Assembly (NCBI GenBank): GCA_963743425.1
Contig: CAVUPU010000003.1
Location: 124,001 to 188,000 of the forward strand
Reading direction: 5' to 3'
DNA: 64,000 bases
From: JAJVID01 sp963743425
Lineage (GTDB): Bacteria > Acidobacteriota > Blastocatellia > RBC074
A model generated the notes under the pieces. The model saw only the letters and a program-made list of their open reading frames with translations. It was not told the DNA's origin and did no database searches. Positions 1-10,861 of this stretch are shown here, piece by piece. Made by a program: the position numbers and the translations under genes. Positions within the stretch are counted from its first letter, which is position 1, and each line of letters opens with the position of its first letter.

Positions 1-1
1 G

Positions 2-160
2 AAAGAGAATGGGCGCGTGAAAGTGAGCGAGTTTGCGATAGAACTCGCGACGATTAGCGGCCTCTTGCGCCAGGGTTTTTTCCTCGTGGAAGGAAAGAAG
101 GGCGAAATACGCCGGCAGAACCAGCGCCGAAAGTATGATAGAGACTCGGATCAGTTTCAT
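2..160 (-). CDS. Secreted protein, N-terminal part only (runs off left edge)
   Basis: An open frame starts at the ATG at 160 and stays open for 53 codons to the window edge. It begins MKLIRVSIILSALVLPAYFA, a basic start followed by a hydrophobic stretch typical of a signal peptide or membrane anchor, then continues with FYRKLAHFHAPILF. The start overlaps the stop of the barstar-like gene in an ATGA junction, so the two are probably translationally coupled. The HAPILF stretch faintly recalls RRFAPRLY in the unknown secreted protein at 4284-5913, but this is weak. Function is not identifiable from the visible part; because barstar inhibits a secreted ribonuclease, a toxin or enzyme partner is one possibility. 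Confidence 0.6.
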   Translation of the reverse strand, partial: MKLIRVSIILSALVLPAYFALLSFHEEKTLAQEAANRREFYRKLAHFHAPILF

Positions 161-483
161 AGAAAGACCAGTGAAATAGGCGGCAATTTATTGTCTTCAA
201 CGTATCTTTGATTGACGGAGGCGGAGCATTCGATCAATGCGTCCATGATTTCGGGCAAGCGAGAGTTGAATGATTCTGTATCGGTGATCTCGATGTGGAT
301 CGCTTCGCCTTCAGACAACAGAAATCGCGTCATTCCCTCGTCTTCGTCCAAATACGACATACAGTCAATCCAGGCGTCCATGTTCATCCCGTAAAAATCC
401 GGGAATCCCATAGTCTCCTTGCAGGTTTGATGAAAAGACTGCCAGTCAGTGATTTTGTCAGTGTTTAGGCGAACCCTTGCCAT
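157..483 (-). CDS. Barstar-like (barnase inhibitor family) protein
   Basis: About 108 residues, close to barstar size (about 90) with a short extension. The segment FPDFYGMNMDAWIDCMSYL matches the barstar hallmark, in which a YYG-N-DALWDCL-like helix plugs the active site of the barnase ribonuclease. The start at 483 is preferred over the GTG at 501 because GAGGTGG lies about a dozen bases upstream of it. The gene overlaps the next gene by the ATGA sequence. Barstar-family proteins are cytoplasmic RNase inhibitors or immunity proteins; no barnase-like gene is visible, and the coupled downstream gene is cut by the window edge, so partner and target remain inference. Confidence 0.8.
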   Translation of the reverse strand: MARVRLNTDKITDWQSFHQTCKETMGFPDFYGMNMDAWIDCMSYLDEDEGMTRFLLSEGEAIHIEITDTESFNSRLPEIMDALIECSASVNQRYVEDNKLPPISLVFL

Positions 484-519
484 ATTGCAATGCCACCTCA
501 CGAATAGGTATTAAGCCAG

Positions 520-1854
520 TCAACGTTTCAACAATTCTGCAGGATCGAAGACTGTCCCGCTTTTAACCACACGATGAATTCTTTTGATGTTGCGGATATC
601 GTCAAGCGGGTTGGCGTCGAGAATCAACATGTCGGCGACTTTGCCTTCTTCGATAGTCCCGGAATCTTTTTCGCGGCCAATCATTCTTGCGGCGTTGATC
701 GTCGCGGCCTTGATTATATCGGCGGTTTTCAATCCGGCCTCCGCGTGAAGGATCAATTCGAGGTGACTCGCCAGACCGGGAAACACGCCGAAAAATCCTG
801 TGTCGGTTCCTGCGACTATCAAAATCCCCGCATCGTTAACCCTTTTGAGATTGGCCCGCAGGGTTGGCAGATGGGTTTTGGTGAAGGCGGCGTTGGTCAG
901 AAACGAATTGAATTGTTCGGCGCCAGCCTCGCTGGTGAAGACTTGAATGACAGCTTTAGGAACAGTCGCTTTCTCATCGTAAGCTTCTTCGCGCTTCACC
1001 CAGTTGGCTATGTTGCCGACGGCTTCGAACATCGCGAGCGTGGAGACGTAGCAGGCGCGGTTCTTCTTCATCAAAGCGATGAACTCATCGTCAACCGGCT
1101 TATCAATAATCCCGTGCATCAATCCGTCAGCCCCGGCTCGCATGACTACTTTCGCCTGTTCGAGCATCGGAGCATGAACGAAGACTTTCAACCCTTGCGC
1201 GTGAGCCTCTTGGATAATTGTTTTTACGATTTCGGCTTTCAACAAAGGGTGCGGATTTTTAATTGCCCAGGTTACATCATCGTTGCTGAGTTTTACGGCA
1301 TCCACGTTTGCTGCTTTCAGTTCTTTGATCATGGCGCGGGCTTCCTCCGGCGTTTCAGGAGATCGAACCTCAAATTGCGAGGTTGATAGCGAGCCGCCCT
1401 TCACGGTAATCAGCGGGCCGGTCGCAAAGAACCGAGGATAAGGCGAATCGTGGGGGGCCGTGTCAGTTTTCAGTTTTGCGAATGGCCGCAGAGCGATTTG
1501 AGGATCAAAGACCGTCGTGACGCCAAAAGCGAGCAACCGTTTCAGAAGATTCAAGGAGATGATAGGACTGATGTTTAAAGACCCGTCGCGCAGGTGATTA
1601 TGCATATCGGCCAGGCCAGGAGTCACGAACTTGCCGCGCGCGTCAATTACCACGGCGTCTTCCGGAACTTTGACCTCGCCTTTCGCTCCGACTTGCTTGA
1701 TCCGCGCGCCTTCGATGACGATTACAGAGTCTTTGACCGGCGCGCGGCCAGTTCCGTCAATCAGCGTCGCGCCGGTGATGACTTTGATAACTTGCGCAAA
1801 CAGGCTCGGCGAAACAATCGCCAGCAGGATGAAAATAAAAACTGTTTGCTTCAT
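520..1854 (-). CDS. Secreted amidohydrolase (imidazolonepropionase/prolidase-like)
   Basis: Metal-dependent hydrolase of the amidohydrolase superfamily, about 444 residues. It starts at MKQTVFIFILL, giving a signal peptide ending ...SLFAQ, with AAGGAG a few bases upstream; the TTG at 1878 would add eight residues and lacks this support. Visible motifs are the HNH metal ligands in ADMHNHLRDG near residue 84, a candidate carboxylated lysine in DAVKLSND, histidines in VFVHAP and MHGI, and the catalytic aspartate in AGTDTG. The C-terminal EGKVADMLILDANPL is the usual family ending. The substrate cannot be told; many secreted homologues cleave peptides or cyclic amides. It follows the DDAH gene by 20 nt and is probably co-transcribed with it. 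Confidence 0.85.
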   Translation of the reverse strand: MKQTVFIFILLAIVSPSLFAQVIKVITGATLIDGTGRAPVKDSVIVIEGARIKQVGAKGEVKVPEDAVVIDARGKFVTPGLADMHNHLRDGSLNISPIISLNLLKRLLAFGVTTVFDPQIALRPFAKLKTDTAPHDSPYPRFFATGPLITVKGGSLSTSQFEVRSPETPEEARAMIKELKAANVDAVKLSNDDVTWAIKNPHPLLKAEIVKTIIQEAHAQGLKVFVHAPMLEQAKVVMRAGADGLMHGIIDKPVDDEFIALMKKNRACYVSTLAMFEAVGNIANWVKREEAYDEKATVPKAVIQVFTSEAGAEQFNSFLTNAAFTKTHLPTLRANLKRVNDAGILIVAGTDTGFFGVFPGLASHLELILHAEAGLKTADIIKAATINAARMIGREKDSGTIEEGKVADMLILDANPLDDIRNIKRIHRVVKSGTVFDPAELLKR

Positions 1855-1874
1855 TGTTTCTCCTTGCATGTCGT

Positions 1875-2645
1875 TCAATCGTCGCTCTCGAAAATCAGGC
1901 TAAGGCAGGTCAAACCCGCCTCGGCTTTCTGCAACTCGCTGATATCAATCATCAGCGTTTTGAATCCGCGTTCTTCAATCAGCCCACGGGTTTTCGGAAA
2001 GCCGCTCGGCGTCAAGACCGTGTCGCCGATGGTCAGTGTGTTTGCGGCGCAGGGTTCGTCTTCGGGAACGTCAATAAGATCGAATCCAGCCAACGGTTGA
2101 ACGTTGATCCAATTTCGATTTGCAAGGATCGTTTGATGGCCCAGATACACACAGCCGGTCTTGAGGTGTAGACAACCAGCCGTCTCGATTGTTTCAACGC
2201 GGTAACCGTGAGGCTCGACAATCTCGAGCAATTGCGAGGGGCCTTCACTATTCGTGCGCGCGCTCAATCCGACGTAAAGCGTGCGGTCAACCCGCATCAC
2301 GTCGCCGCCCTCAATCGTCGCGGGCGGTTGAATGAATTTCAGCGGAAGAAATGCCGAAAGCGCATTCGCGACGCTTTCCGTCTCCGCCTGTCTGCTCGTT
2401 GCGCCCGGCCTCGCGATCACGGCCAGTTCATCAAGCGCAATTGCCGTGTCTTCGATGAAGACCGAGTCGGGCAGATCAGGCTCAGCGGGCAGACGCAAAA
2501 CACGAACGCCGAGTCGCGCAAGGCATCCTTCGTAGCTTCGATGTTGCTCGATCGCTTTGGCGACGTCAATCTTCTGGCGCGCGAGAAAAGTCAGCTCGCA
2601 ATCGGCAAGACTGGGACTGACGGCGCGAGTGAGGGCTGTGAGCAT
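1875..2645 (-). CDS. Dimethylarginine dimethylaminohydrolase (DDAH) family
   Basis: Guanidino-group-modifying enzyme, 256 residues, a usual length for DDAH. Seen in the sequence: FIEDTA (Glu65, Asp66), EGGDV (112-116), His160 in AGCLHLKTG, and a Cys near the C-terminus (Cys247 in GLTCLSLIF). Together these form the Cys-His-Glu triad of the family, which hydrolyses methylated arginines to citrulline and a methylamine. Close relatives act on arginine or other guanidines, so exact substrate is inferred. It lies 2 nt after the disrupted gene at 2648-3989 and 20 nt before the amidohydrolase, an operon-like arrangement. Confidence 0.85.
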   Translation of the reverse strand: MLTALTRAVSPSLADCELTFLARQKIDVAKAIEQHRSYEGCLARLGVRVLRLPAEPDLPDSVFIEDTAIALDELAVIARPGATSRQAETESVANALSAFLPLKFIQPPATIEGGDVMRVDRTLYVGLSARTNSEGPSQLLEIVEPHGYRVETIETAGCLHLKTGCVYLGHQTILANRNWINVQPLAGFDLIDVPEDEPCAANTLTIGDTVLTPSGFPKTRGLIEERGFKTLMIDISELQKAEAGLTCLSLIFESDD

Positions 2646-2647
2646 AT

Positions 2648-3989
2648 TTATCGCTTCTTCGCGCTGTCGTAAATTTCGACCATCTCTCCGAATCCTATTT
2701 TTACCGGCTGGAAGCTCAACTTCAACGGCGCGCCCGGCTGGTAATCGTCGTCGAGGACGAAAATTTTATTGATCGAGCGCATATCGCAGGAAGCGAATGG
2801 AACTTGGCTCAGCTCCTCCTGAGTCCTCGGATCGCCTTTCACGTCGCATCGCGCGACTATGCGTTCGATCTCTTCCAAGCGCGCGCGCTTAGGCAGAAGC
2901 GCCGTCGTTCGGAAATTGCCGCTGCGGTCAATCCTGTAATTGGCGATGCCCCAATCGGACGCGCGCCAGACCGGATCGCCTTTGAGCTTGACGGCGACGC
3001 TGAGCGCCGCGCCGGTCTGATTCGAGCTGATGTCGAAATAGACGTAATTGCGCAGGTCGTTGATCAACTGTCCCGGTTTTCGCTCTTTGGTGATCTTCTC
3101 CTCGCGGATCATCTCGTCGGCCATCACGCGGTACGTCCACGGATGGCGATCCATCATCTCTTCGCGCGAGGCCGTTCGCGCGTCGAAAGGCATGGGCGCG
3201 GCGCGAATCGCATTTCGGATTGGCCCTGATCCGAAAAGTTGTTGTTGACGGTCGTGACGAACATCAGCGGATGATCGGCTTCAAGCTCTCCGGCGAATCG
3301 CGTATCTTTGTGATTGGCGCCCTGGAAGATCGCGCTCGTTTCTCCCTCGACGCCGATTCGCGTTTCGTAGACCCATTCGATGTCGGTCGTACGTCCCCAT
3401 CGAGCCATCAGCGCCGTCGTCTGCGTGCCTCCGTCTTCGTTGCTGAAAATGACGGTATAGGTGAGACGGTCGATACGCGTTGGCGCGCTCAGATTCGTAA
3501 TACGCCAGCAGCGGAATGTCGCTGAATTTGCCGATTGTGTCCGGGCGGGCGTAGATGATCGGCGCGCGCGCGATGGCCTGAAATTCGGGATGTTTGCGAT
3601 CAATCGTGGTGATCTTCGCGTCGCCGATTTTGACGCTCGTCGCTTTCGCCGCCGACTGTTTGCGATTGAATTCGACGCGCAGGCTATGTTCGCCCGGCCC
3701 GACGCGACCGAGCATCAGTTGATAAGTGAACTCCCGCGTCCCGGCGAAGAGGATCACGTCCTGATGGTACTTGACCGTTAACATAGATCGTGGCGACTGC
3801 GGCTTCGGCGCCGCGCTCGCGCCACGAAGTTCCGGGCGCGGAGGCGGTCAGGTCCAGCAGAGCTTCGGATTCGGCGGACGCGCTGAATTTCTTTTCGAGC
3901 AGTGTCTGCGCCATGCCAGCGGTTGGCAGCGCCACCAACAGCAAGCTCACCGCCAGTAACAAGGCGTAAAGAGCAGGACGTTTCATCAT
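2648..3989 (-). pseudogene. Unknown secreted protein, broken by three frameshifts
   Basis: Four overlapping frames read as one protein of about 445 residues: a signal peptide (MKRPALYALLLAVSLLLVALPTAGMAQ), a segment ending near AVATIYVNGQ, a segment starting LTVKYHQDVILFAG, a third containing TYTVIFSNEDGGTQTTALMA, and a C-terminal part from about PFDARTASREEMMDRHPWTY to the stop. The frame changes lie near 3780, 3490 and 3195. No domain is recognised; the content suggests a beta-rich secreted protein. The tail ends 2 nt before the DDAH start. Loss of function is possible, but neighbouring genes are also frameshifted, so sequence error is an equally good explanation. Confidence 0.5.
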
Positions 3990-4065
3990 TGGTTTATCTC
4001 GGGTCGCCATCGTTATCGCTGCGCCCTCGATGTGTGACAAACTTTTTGTCTTTGAGAATTAAGTC

Positions 4066-4264
4066 CGACCATAGCCCCGGAGGGGCGGTCAGATATTAGC
4101 CGGTGGAGAATCCACCGGACTCAATCCGCCAACACATCTCGGGAGCCCCGGAGGGGCGACAGACGTGACTTTGGTCCATCGCCCCTCCGGGGCTGGGAAT
4201 TTTCATTCTCGATATTTCCGGTGTTTTCTCCACCGGCTAATATCCGCCGTCCCTCCGGGACTTA
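4066..4264. repeat. GGAGGGGC palindromic intergenic element, copy 1
   Basis: An interspersed element made of nested palindromes: AGCCCCGGAGGGGC facing GCCCCTCCGGGGCT, ATTAGCCGGTGG facing CCACCGGCTAATAT, and TCCCTCCGGGAC at the right end. The same blocks recur in the same order at 22266-22552, 30751-30876 and 46420-46645. It sits between two secreted-protein genes. It has no plausible reading frame; any translation through it is an artefact. Function unknown; it could act as a terminator or a REP-like element. Confidence 0.8.
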
Positions 4265-4283
4265 AGAGAGTTCGCGCGTTCGG

Positions 4284-5913
4284 TTATTTCGGCGCGAATA
4301 CGACCACGCCTATCCGCAACGTGTTTTTGTCGCCGCTTTGCGCTGGGAAAGTGAATTGCTGGATTGAAAATCTGTCTTTGAGCGCGGCGACGCCGCCGAC
4401 CTCGCGCTGTTCCCAATCCTCGAAGCGCACAACCTCGCCGCGAATCTTCCCGGTTTGAATCAACTCGAGACCAAGCGGGTCGTGAACCAATTCGACCAGG
4501 TTGCCTTTCAAATCCTTGTACTCGCCCGTCCGCCCGCAGATCGGGCAGATTTCGACGTCGGCGTGATTCGGGTTGGTGTGCTCGACTTCGTAATGCGCGC
4601 TCGCGCCGAAGCGATAGAAGACGCGCTCGCCGTTCGGGGTCTTGAGCCTGACCTGATCCAGCTTCTGACGGGCCAACGCGGAGTAATAATACCGCATATG
4701 AAAAGCGTGCGAGTGTTGCAGCGCGCGGTGTTCGCGGACTTCCCAGGGCTGCAGGTGTTCGAGCCGCACTTCGAAATCGCAGCCTTCGGGATTGTCGAAG
4801 GGGCCATAAAATTCCCGCAGCCGCATCGCCTTGCGCAGGTTCTCGGTCACCAGTTTAACCGCTGCTTCGTATGTGTCGGCGCAGCGACGCGTCCACATAG
4901 AACCAGACGTTCGGGTAGCGCGGCATCGTGGGGTCGAACACGGATTTAGGCGGGAGTTGAAAATCGTCGAGCGAGCGAGCAGTGACTTCGGATTTGAGAT
5001 TCGGGGTTTGAGATTCGAGACCTTTCGCGGGCCATTCGGTCTTGGGCCGGAAGTTGTAGGTCAAGAAGTGTTGGTTGATCGTCGCGCTGTTCCACCGCGA
5101 AACGCGAGCCATCTTCGTCCTGTCGAGCAACCGCAGCGGTTCGACGAAGCGCGAGAAGTTGACGAAGTCTTCCCATTTGCCCTTGAACTTCCGCGGCCAG
5201 CCCAGGCGCAGGCCGAGCGGATGATCGCCGAGTCTGCGTCCTTCTTCGCTCAATTTGCGAAACGTCCCTTCCTGATACTGTTTGAGCGTGATCGTCTGGT
5301 CGAGCGGGTAATACTTTTTCTCGACGTCGCCCGGATTGGCGACTATCGTCATCTCTTCCCATCCGACCGGCAAGGATCCGTGCTTGCCCCATTGAATGTT
5401 GACGCGAGGGCGCATCCCGTGGGCGCGCGCGTCGTTGATCGCCGATTCGCCGCCTTCCAGAATTCGCCCATGAAAATAGGTCAGGACGCTTTCGATTGAG
5501 TTTTTGTCCTCCGAATATTTCACCCAGATCAATTCGTGGTCGCACGGGTCGTTGTCTTCGGGAAAATCTATGTCGTCTTCCCAGAAGAAATGGTAAGCGA
5601 TCAATCGCTCGGTCGGATGAAGGATGACGGCGAAATCTTTGAGCGGGAAAAATTCCGAAGGCGTGGTGTAAAGGCGCGGCGCGAAACGACGAACCAGCCG
5701 CCACTCTTCGGCGTTCAGATCGCGCGGCGGGTCGAGTTCGAGTGCGCGAGCGTATTCGCGGCTGGCGTCGTCCAGGCAGCGACGCAAATGATGCTCGACG
5801 CCGCGTTGATGACGCGCTTCGGCGGTGTCCGCCGCGGGCGGAATTTCCTGACCTGCGGCGACGACGACGGAGATGATCAGCAGTAAAAGAATCGTGTGAT
5901 GAGGTCGTGTCAT
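4284..5913 (-). pseudogene. Unknown secreted protein with a CPxCG site, one frameshift
   Basis: Two overlapping frames form one protein of about 540 residues. The N-terminal part starts MTRPHHTILLLLIISVVVAA (signal peptide) and has a short TPR-like stretch around HQRGVEHHLRRCLDDASREYAR, then RRFAPRLYTTPSEFFPLKDF. The frame changes near 4885, where NVWFYVDAS joins CADTYEAAVKLVTENL. The C-terminal part holds DVEICPICGRTGEY, a likely half zinc-binding hairpin. No family is recognised. The start at 5913 is chosen because it directly precedes the hydrophobic segment. The gene may be intact in reality, as a single indel would restore it. Confidence 0.55.
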
Positions 5914-5983
5914 TGGCGGAGATTGAGACAAGTCGCCGCGCGCGTGAGAAGGGGCGCGGCGACTCCCCGCCCAACGCGCCCGC

Positions 5984-8900
5984 TCACGGCGCGGGCTGTT
6001 GTGGAATACTCCGCCGCCTGACCGCGATTAGAAGTAGAACTTCAAACCGAACTGAATGATGCGCGCATTGGCGGCGAGCAGGATTGTGACCGAAACCGCC
6101 GCTATCACGCGCAATGTTCGGCGGGACGAAATTCGCGCGGTTGAACGCATTGAACATCTCGGTGCGGAACTGGAAGTAATTCCGCTCGGTGATGTTGAAG
6201 TTCTTCGCCAGCGTGAAGTCGAAACTGGCGAGGCCGGGGCCGCGCATAATTCCGACTCCCGCCGTCCCGAACGCCTGCGGCGAAGGGATTGAACGCCGGT
6301 TGGAAGGCGTCGATGTTGAACCAGCGTTGCACGTGCGCTGCGATTCCGGCAATACCGGATCGCCGATCAGGTTCGGACGCGCTCGCCGTTCGCCGCCGAT
6401 GTTGAGCACGCTCCGCCGCCCAACGTCGCAGTCAGACCCAAGTCCGCTCTGCAACGCGTGAATGCCGGTCACCTGCCATCCGCCGAGCAGCAGGTCGGCC
6501 GCGGTATTCCAATCGTTGCCGAAGCGCCGCCCTTGACCGAAAGGCAGTTCCCAGATGTAGCTCGCCACGAATCGATGCTTGATGTCGAATTCGGCCAGCC
6601 CGCGGTCGGCGCTCAGGTTATTGCCGTCCTGCGGTTCGCGGAAGGTGCCGGTGTCGACACCCGCGCCGCCGCCGCTGGTCGAGATGTGATCGGGCGAGCC
6701 GGTCAACGCCTTGCCCCACGTGTAGCTGATCAGTCCGGTCAAGCCCTTGGAGAAGCGTTTCTCCAAACGCGTCTGCAACGAGTTGTAGCTCGACTCCGAC
6801 ACGGTTCTCCATCCACTGAATGTCGCCGAACGCGGGGATAGGGACGCGCGCCCGCCGTCTGTGAGCCGTTCGCGTTGTGTGATCACCGCGCGCTGATTCA
6901 GGTTGCGGAAGCCGTTCAGCTTCGTCCCCTTGTTGCCGACGTAGGCGACGTCGAGCAACAGGTCTTTCAGCAATTCGTATTGAATGCCGAAGTTGTACTG
7001 CTGAATGTAGGGCGTGCGTTGATTGGCGTCCTGCGCGCGGCGCCGCACAGTGGTCGGGTTGAGCGAGTTCGGATCGAGCAGCCCCGCCGGATAGCCGTTG
7101 ACCAGACGGAACGGCGCCGCCGAAGCCACGGCGGCCGCGCCCGTCACACCGGTTTGCAAAAGGTTGTCTACCAGGAACGGCGGGTTGAAACCGAGCAGCC
7201 CTTCGCGCCCCTGTCTGACGGTGTGAGTGAAGAAGACGCCGTAAGCGCCGCGCACTACCACAACGCGAAGTCGGCGACTAGGCGAAGCCGAAACGCGGCG
7301 CAAAGTTGTTGCGGTCCGGATGAATCAACGCGCGGTCGAAGATGTCGCCGTCCTTGGCGAAGATCATCGCGCCGGTCACCGGATCGAAGTTGGCGAATTG
7401 GTTGTTCTTCTCGAGCGGCGGCGTCGCGTATTCGTAGCGCAGACCCAGGTTCAGCGTCAGCTTCGGACGTGATCTTGTAATCGTCCTGGATGAAGTAGAA
7501 CTGCATGTTCTGTCCTTGATCCATGACCGTGAAGCTGGTCAGCGCCAGCTGAGAAGGCAGGCCGAGCAGCAGATCGCCGACGGCGCGGTTGGTGAAGCGG
7601 TTATCGAAGTTCATGCGCCCGATGGTCGCGTTCAGGTCGTTGATCCTGGTCTGGACGTGCAGGAATTCGCCGCCGAATTTGATGAAGTGCAGCCCGCGAG
7701 TCCAGCTCAAGGTCGCGCGCGGATTCCACGAACGCGGCGTCTGGAATTGCGGCGTCGAAGTGTGACGGCCCACGGCGTCGAAACCCTGGATATTGACTTT
7801 GGGGACGCCACCGACGATCGCCGGATCGTTCGGCACGTTCTTCAAGCCGATCTGCCGCCGGGCCGTCCACACCGAAGTTCGGCGGATTGGTGAAGTAGTT
7901 GCCGCGCGCGAAGCCGAGCCGGAAGTCGCCGACAAACGAAGGCGAAAACGTCCACGTCAGGCCGAACGCCAGCCCTTGCGAACGATTCAGGTTCGCGCCG
8001 AAAGCGTCGTTGAACGATCCTTCAGCCAAGCCGGGCAGCGGCGCGGGACGGAACGTGTTGGTGTCCACGAAGCTGTAGCGCCCGAAGAAGGTGATGTTGG
8101 TCGCGAACTGGTGATCAACGCGCACGTCGAATTGATCCTGGCGCGTGCTGGTCACCGGGGTTGAAGCAAAGACCGGAACCCCGTTCACGATATTGGTTGG
8201 ATCAGGAATCAGCGCGACGATGGCCGCGCCGACCGGATCCCAGCGATCCTGCGGGATCACCCACTGGCCCGCCGCGTTCTTGCCGAACGCAGGCCGTCCC
8301 GCCGCGAACGGGTCAACGACCTCCGAGCTGAACAGCCCGGCCTTTTCCGCCGCGGTCGGAACCAGTCGCACGCGCGGCACGCCTTCGCGCTCGCGCAGGC
8401 CTTCGTAATCGGCGAACCAGAAAGTGCGGTTCTTGACCAGCGGGCCGCCGACCGCCGCTCCGAATTGATTGCGCTTGCGCACTGGTTTGGGCGCGCTGAG
8501 CGCGTTCGAGAAGAAGTTGTTGGCGTCGAGCACGTCGTTGCGCAGGAATTCGTAGAGGCTCCCGTGAATGTTGTTCGTGCCCGATTTGATCGTCGCGTTG
8601 ACGACCGCGCCGGAACTGCGTCCGAATTCCGCCGAATAGGCGTTGGTCTGAATCTTGAATTCCTGCAAGGCCTCGATCGAAGGTTGGACGAGTTGCACGT
8701 TCTCGCCGCGGAACGAGTTCGAGTACGAGATGTTGTCAACGCCGTCGAGCAGGAAGACGTTGTTGAATGTGCGATTGCCGTTGACGTTGAGCACGCCTTT
8801 GAAATTGACCGAGGCCAGACGCGGCGTGCCCGGCAGCACGCCCGGCGAGAGCAGCGCGAGCTGGTTGTAGTCGCGGCCATTGAGCGGCAGATCGACGATC

Positions 8901-9329
8901 TTCTTCTGATCAATCACCGAGCCGCGCGACGAGGTTTCGGTCTCCAGGAGCGTCGCCGCCTCGACGATCTCGACGACGGTGTTCAGTTCGCCGACCTGCA
9001 TATTCACGTCCAGTCGCGCGACCTGATTGACCTGCAGCGTGACGCCGCTGCGGACGGTCTTCTTGAAACCCGCCTTCTCGACCGTGATCGAGTATGGACC
9101 GGGCTTGAGGCTCGGCACGGTGTAGACGCCCTGGTCGTTGGTTTCGCTCTTGAGGCTGATGTTGGTTTCGACGTTGGTCACGGTAATCGTCGCCTTCGGC
9201 ACGACCGAGCCATTGGCGTCTCTGACTTCACCGGTGATCGTCGCCGTCTCCTGCTGCGCGAATGCGAAAGGCGAGCAGAGCGTCAACAACCCAAGAAGAC
9301 AGGGTGCATATTGACAGTCTTATCTTCAT
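5984..9329 (-). pseudogene. Oar-like TonB-dependent receptor, multiple frameshifts
   Basis: Outer-membrane receptor of the Oar type common in Acidobacteriota: a signal peptide, a carboxypeptidase-regulatory-like domain (ATITGEVRDANGSVVPKATI), a plug region (VIDQKKIVDLPLNGRDYNQL, then EFKIQTNAYSAEFGRSSGA) and a long beta-barrel ending in a region with FQFRTEMFNAFNRANF. Reading requires frame changes near 9290, 7890, 7465, 7290, 6430 and probably 6100-6330. The ATG at 9329 is preferred because GGAGAAG lies just upstream. About 1,100 residues are expected, as in the intact paralogue at 22600-25860. Such receptors import or bind large ligands with TonB energy; the ligand is unknown. Decay versus sequencing error cannot be settled here. 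Confidence 0.75.
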
Positions 9330-9403
9330 AGATGACTTCTCCAATCGGTTAAGGGGCGATCTCGTATCGCGGACACATTGTTTTTCAGGCTAGAAGATCG
9401 GAT

Positions 9404-9508
9404 TCGGCTTTGCGAATCAGTACCGCGAGCGGTAGCGGGCGGGCTTCCATCAGTCGGCTCCTCATTGAGCCGCGCTCGCTACCGCTCGCGGTGCTGATTC
9501 AGCCGAAG
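9404..9508. repeat. ACCGCGAGCGG palindrome, copy 1, in a 438-nt gap
   Basis: Imperfect inverted repeat: AATCAGTACCGCGAGCGG at 9415-9432 faces CCGCTCGCGGTGCTGATT at 9482-9499, with CGGCTTTGCG and TCAGCCGAAG extending the stem outward. A near copy lies at 15996-16079 and related forms at 39604-39738 and 52164-52232. It sits in the gap 9330-9767 between the inositol oxygenase (upstream on this strand) and the receptor start. Nothing else is evident in that gap. Confidence 0.75.
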
Positions 9509-9767
9509 CTGACATTTTAAATTGTCGAGATTAAGGACGAGTTAGATCAATGTTAGCAACTGCTTCAATCTAGCGTTCTCGCTCTGGAACGACAAAACCA
9601 GATGACGCGTGTCGGACGGTTCGTTTAATGTGAGTTTGGTTGTCAGCAGTTACAAACTACCCAGCAAAGGCGGCTGAATCATATACCACTTTTCCATTCT
9701 TGGGCAGGAAAACGTCGTCTTTCTTCCTGCCCGGGAATGAAATGTGAGATTGAGAATTGAGAATGGT

Positions 9768-10611
9768 TTACCATTTAATCTTTGACGGAAAGAACTCGTC
9801 GACCAGGTCTTCGTAATACGGTTTCAACTCGGCCAGATTAGGCTCCACTTCGCATTTCGAGTAGAGGTCGTAGGGATTGAACGCGCGCGCCCAGCGCAGC
9901 GCCTCCTGATCGCGCTCGTTCAGCAGATGGGCATACGCTCCCTCGCGGTGAACCGGATAGCAGGAATGATAGCGGATCATCCACAGCGCCTCCTGCGGCA
10001 GATAATCTTTAGTGACCAGGTAGAGGTATTCATCGTGCCCCCACGACAGATGCAGCTTATCGAGTCCGCATCCTTCCTCGTAAATTCCGTTCGGAGTTTG
10101 CATCGCGGGGTTGTGGTAATCGGGGTTGTCCTTGAAGAGTTCCGAATAGACGATCTTGTCCGAATGGGCGCAACCGACGGGGAATGTGTCGCCGACCACG
10201 GCCCATTGCGGCTCGCCGAAGAGACAAAGCGTTTTGCCAAGATCGTGGATGAAGCCGGCCAGCACGAACCAGCGCGGGATGGCCGTCCTGACGGATCGCT
10301 TCGGCGGTCTGCAGCGCGTGAACGATCTGCGGCAGCGCCAGGTCGGGGTCGCTGTCGTCAACCAGACTGTTCAAAAAATCCATCGCCTCCCAGACGCTCA
10401 TCTCGGTTTTGTCCAGCTTTCCGTATTCGGCCTTTTTGGCGAGGACGAAATCGAGCGTCTGGTTGGCGTGATTGAGCCTGTACAACTCTTTGACCGAGGC
10501 GCGGGATTCGGCCTCGTAGGCGCGGAAGTCGTCCGCGTTTTTGATCTCGTCGAGGAATAGAGATGGATTGCTCGCTTCGAGGATGCTTTGCGGATGAATC
10601 GCTTGTGACAT
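9768..10611 (-). pseudogene. Myo-inositol oxygenase, one frameshift
   Basis: Two overlapping frames together match myo-inositol oxygenase, the HD-domain di-iron enzyme that cleaves myo-inositol to D-glucuronate. The N-terminal part runs from MSQAIHPQS through HALQTAEAIRQDG; the C-terminal part resumes with LAGFIHDLGKTLCLFGEPQWAVVGDTFPVGC and LSWGHDEYLYLV, and ends YYEDLVDEFFPSKIKW, close to the usual family ending. The frame changes near 10275 in the start of the HD motif. Combined length of about 280 residues is normal. A single missing or extra base would restore the enzyme, so it may be functional. No other inositol gene is nearby. Confidence 0.8.
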
Positions 10612-10861
10612 TAATAAAACTCCTTTGATCGTTACTGATAAATGCAACCGTCGGGCGCCTCGTGATTTGGCGACGCTGAGATGATAGGCAATTTGCGAGG
10701 CGGTGAAAAGCGAGAGGGGGCGTTGAGCAAGGGGCGCTCGCCGAAGACCTCGGCGCGCGTGGCGAACTCTACTTCAGTGAATGCTTTATTAACGGGATGT
10801 TCGTAGTCGCTAAAAAGGGGGCTCGGAGTGGGAAAGACCAGACGGGGCAAGGGCACGAAGC

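Noticed and set aside
611..634. Ninth copy of the bipartite motif (TTGGCG then AACATGTCGG)
   Set aside because: Spacer is 9 nt, and the bases encode a conserved ADMLILDANP segment of the amidohydrolase.
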